From Sporomusa ovata DSM 2662 (GTDB taxonomy: Bacteria; Bacillota; Negativicutes; Sporomusales; Sporomusaceae), in the NCBI RefSeq assembly GCF_000445445.1, contig NZ_ASXP01000003.1, positions 248,001 through 312,000 on the forward strand: a stretch of DNA of 64,000 nucleotides. Reading direction: 5' to 3'. The notes beneath the pieces are model-generated. The model saw only the letters and a list, made by a program, of their open reading frames with translations. It was not told where the DNA came from and did not search any database. The first letter of the stretch is position 1. Each line of letters starts with the position of its first letter. This document shows positions 62,782 through 64,000 of this stretch, one piece after another. Both the position numbers and the translations under genes were made by a program.

Positions 62782-62994
62782 TTACTTTTCCAGCTTATAC
62801 CGACTAATCGGGCAAGTTCGCACACATCGCCTGCACCCTATACATTTTTCTTCATTGATCTGAGGATACCAAAAACCTTCCACATCCTCTATTGCTTCAA
62901 TTGCTGATTTGGGGCACACATTTCGACAAGCAAAACACCCACAACATGCATCCATATTTTCCAAAATAGAAATCTTGGTTTTAGATTCCTGCAT
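62782..62994 (-). CDS. Short 2x[4Fe-4S] ferredoxin-like protein, probably a truncated gene
   Basis: 70 residues with two clusters: CCGCFACRNVCP and CIGCRRCVRTCP, separated by VEGFWYPQINEEK. The DxEGFxYPxI pattern between clusters is typical of the N-terminus of F420-hydrogenase beta-subunit-like proteins (about 380 aa) that lie in polysaccharide clusters. Here the frame stops soon after the second cluster, so it is probably a remnant or a stand-alone ferredoxin domain. GGGGAG precedes ATG 62994 at long spacing. Confidence 0.65.
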   Translation of the reverse strand: MQESKTKISILENMDACCGCFACRNVCPKSAIEAIEDVEGFWYPQINEEKCIGCRRCVRTCPISRYKLEK

Positions 62995-63037
62995 TTGTAC
63001 CAGCTTCTCCCCTTCCTCGTTTGCTCAAGAATTCAGA

Positions 63038-63934
63038 TTACTTTCTTAAACTTTTCGCTCCCATAACCTTATAGTATGAATTTGCTAAAAAGAATTTGAG
63101 TTTTTGTTTGCTTGAGAAATATGTATCAGGATTATTCCGAACCCTCAATCCGCTATGAAGCCCATCAATGAGAGCTATTTCAGTTTCACTGAGATTAAAG
63201 TCTAAAATATTCACATTGTTTTCAATATGTTTTTGCTTTGACGCAGCAGGAATGGCGATGTAATGCTTCTGATAATCCCACCTCAAGATAATCTGTACAA
63301 CACTTTTACTATATTTTTTGCCAAGCTGCATCAAAACTTGATTGTTCATCAAATCAGGATGCATTCTTGCCAAGGGAGTGTAACACATAACCTGAATACC
63401 ATTTGCCGCACAGTAATCACATAACTCCTTTTGATTGAACAGCGGGTGCAATTCAAACTGATTGATAGCAGGCGTAATATGTGCATGTTTTCTCAATTTT
63501 TCTAAATGTTCAATATTAAAATTGCATACGCCAATTCCTTTGCAGAGTCCTTTATCATAAACCCTCTCCATTTCCTTCCAAATAGATAAATATACATTTG
63601 GGAAAGGCCAATGCATCAAATATAGATCCACGGGCGATGAATCATCACCGAACAGATTAACTAAGCTTTTTCTCAAAAGCTGCTCAACCTCATGGGGGTG
63701 AGTAGGCATAGTAAACTTTGTAATAACAGTATAATCTTCTCTTCTTTCAAAGGTTTTCCGCAAAGCATCACCCAAGAATGCTTCATTGTGATAATCGTCT
63801 GATGTATCAAACAAGCGTACACCGGCTTTTGCTGCTAATGCCACAATTTCCGAAAGGTTATCCGTATATGAATAGGTTCCAAACCCCTGTGCCGGGATAG
63901 ACATTCCATTATTTAAGACTAATCGTTCCTGCAT
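63038..63934 (-). CDS. Aldo/keto reductase
   Basis: 298-aa NADPH-dependent oxidoreductase, (beta/alpha)8 barrel. Motifs: LNNGMSIPAQGFGTYSYTDN, catalytic Asp and Tyr in VRLFDTSDDYHNE, Lys in YTVITKFTMPTHP, His in PVDLYLMHWPFP, KGIGVCNFNIEHLEKL, and cofactor-binding AIPAASKQKHIENNV. AAAAGGAG precedes ATG 63934; the frame extends to 63970. Substrate unknown. The upstream 63971-64000 is the window edge. Confidence 0.92.
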   Translation of the reverse strand: MQERLVLNNGMSIPAQGFGTYSYTDNLSEIVALAAKAGVRLFDTSDDYHNEAFLGDALRKTFERREDYTVITKFTMPTHPHEVEQLLRKSLVNLFGDDSSPVDLYLMHWPFPNVYLSIWKEMERVYDKGLCKGIGVCNFNIEHLEKLRKHAHITPAINQFELHPLFNQKELCDYCAANGIQVMCYTPLARMHPDLMNNQVLMQLGKKYSKSVVQIILRWDYQKHYIAIPAASKQKHIENNVNILDFNLSETEIALIDGLHSGLRVRNNPDTYFSSKQKLKFFLANSYYKVMGAKSLRK

Positions 63935-64000
63935 GATTCTGTTCTCCTTTTCTTGCATCAGTTTCTCCATAAACGCTGCAATTTTGCTTTAACTTTGAAA

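Overview
The window reads as chromosomal DNA from a motile, diderm (outer-membrane-bearing) Firmicute of the Negativicutes, most likely a Sporomusa-like member of the Sporomusaceae. Three things point there: Bacillus/Clostridia-type flagellar gene order with the FliW-CsrA pair; a predicted outer-membrane beta-barrel protein (Wzi-like, with signal peptide and terminal aromatic residue) among exopolysaccharide genes; and RmlABCD plus paired GalU sugar-nucleotide genes. Assignment below class level is inference.

Region 1 (1-10.7 kb, minus strand) is a late flagellar cluster: flagellin, a FliT-like chaperone, FliS, FliD, FlaG, CsrA, FliW, a DUF6470 protein, FlgL, FlgK, FlgN, FlgM and a YvyF-type protein. 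Sigma-28-like promoters can be read ahead of flagellin, flaG and flgM. The flagellin leader carries a hairpin with GGA in its loop ahead of the SD, as expected for control by the CsrA encoded 3 kb away.

Region 2 (10.8-26.1 kb) is mostly housekeeping: an HD-GYP protein (apparently frameshifted at its start), a 14-residue-repeat coiled-coil protein, a ComF-like protein, RecD2, a sigma factor/DUF1659/DUF2922/YvrJ cassette with a possible new small membrane protein beside it, an ABC-F protein, a membrane-anchored glycosyltransferase-like protein, a DegU-like regulator, Pgi, GalU and a phosphohexomutase. A frameshifted BREX-type (DUF2791-like) ATPase and an unknown partner follow, facing a divergent SNF2 helicase/SWIM-protein pair (26.3-30.3 kb).

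Region 3 (30.3-38.7 kb) is a surface polysaccharide locus: ManC-type enzyme, CpsB-type phosphatase, UDP-glucuronate epimerase, UDP-glucose dehydrogenase, Wzi-like protein and RmlD.

Region 4 (38.7-60.6 kb) continues the polysaccharide genes (RmlA, GalE, RmlC, RmlB, second GalU), broken up by mobile-element debris. It contains GC-rich repeats at truncated rml copies, an S23 four-helix gene with an internal amber codon, remnants of REP-associated (RAYT) transposases with their leaders, a full-length group II intron that appears to sit in such a leader, a second defective intron copy, an IS3 remnant, another group II intron split by an IS21 element with 5-bp target duplication, and a tyrosine recombinase/IS91 transposase pair. 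Among these are a HepT/MntA toxin-antitoxin pair next to an AlbA-family gene, and a Phd/ParE-type pair.

Region 5 (60.6-64 kb) has an acyltransferase, an NAD-dependent epimerase, a ferredoxin-like fragment and an aldo/keto reductase. No tRNA, rRNA, CRISPR array or prophage was recognised.
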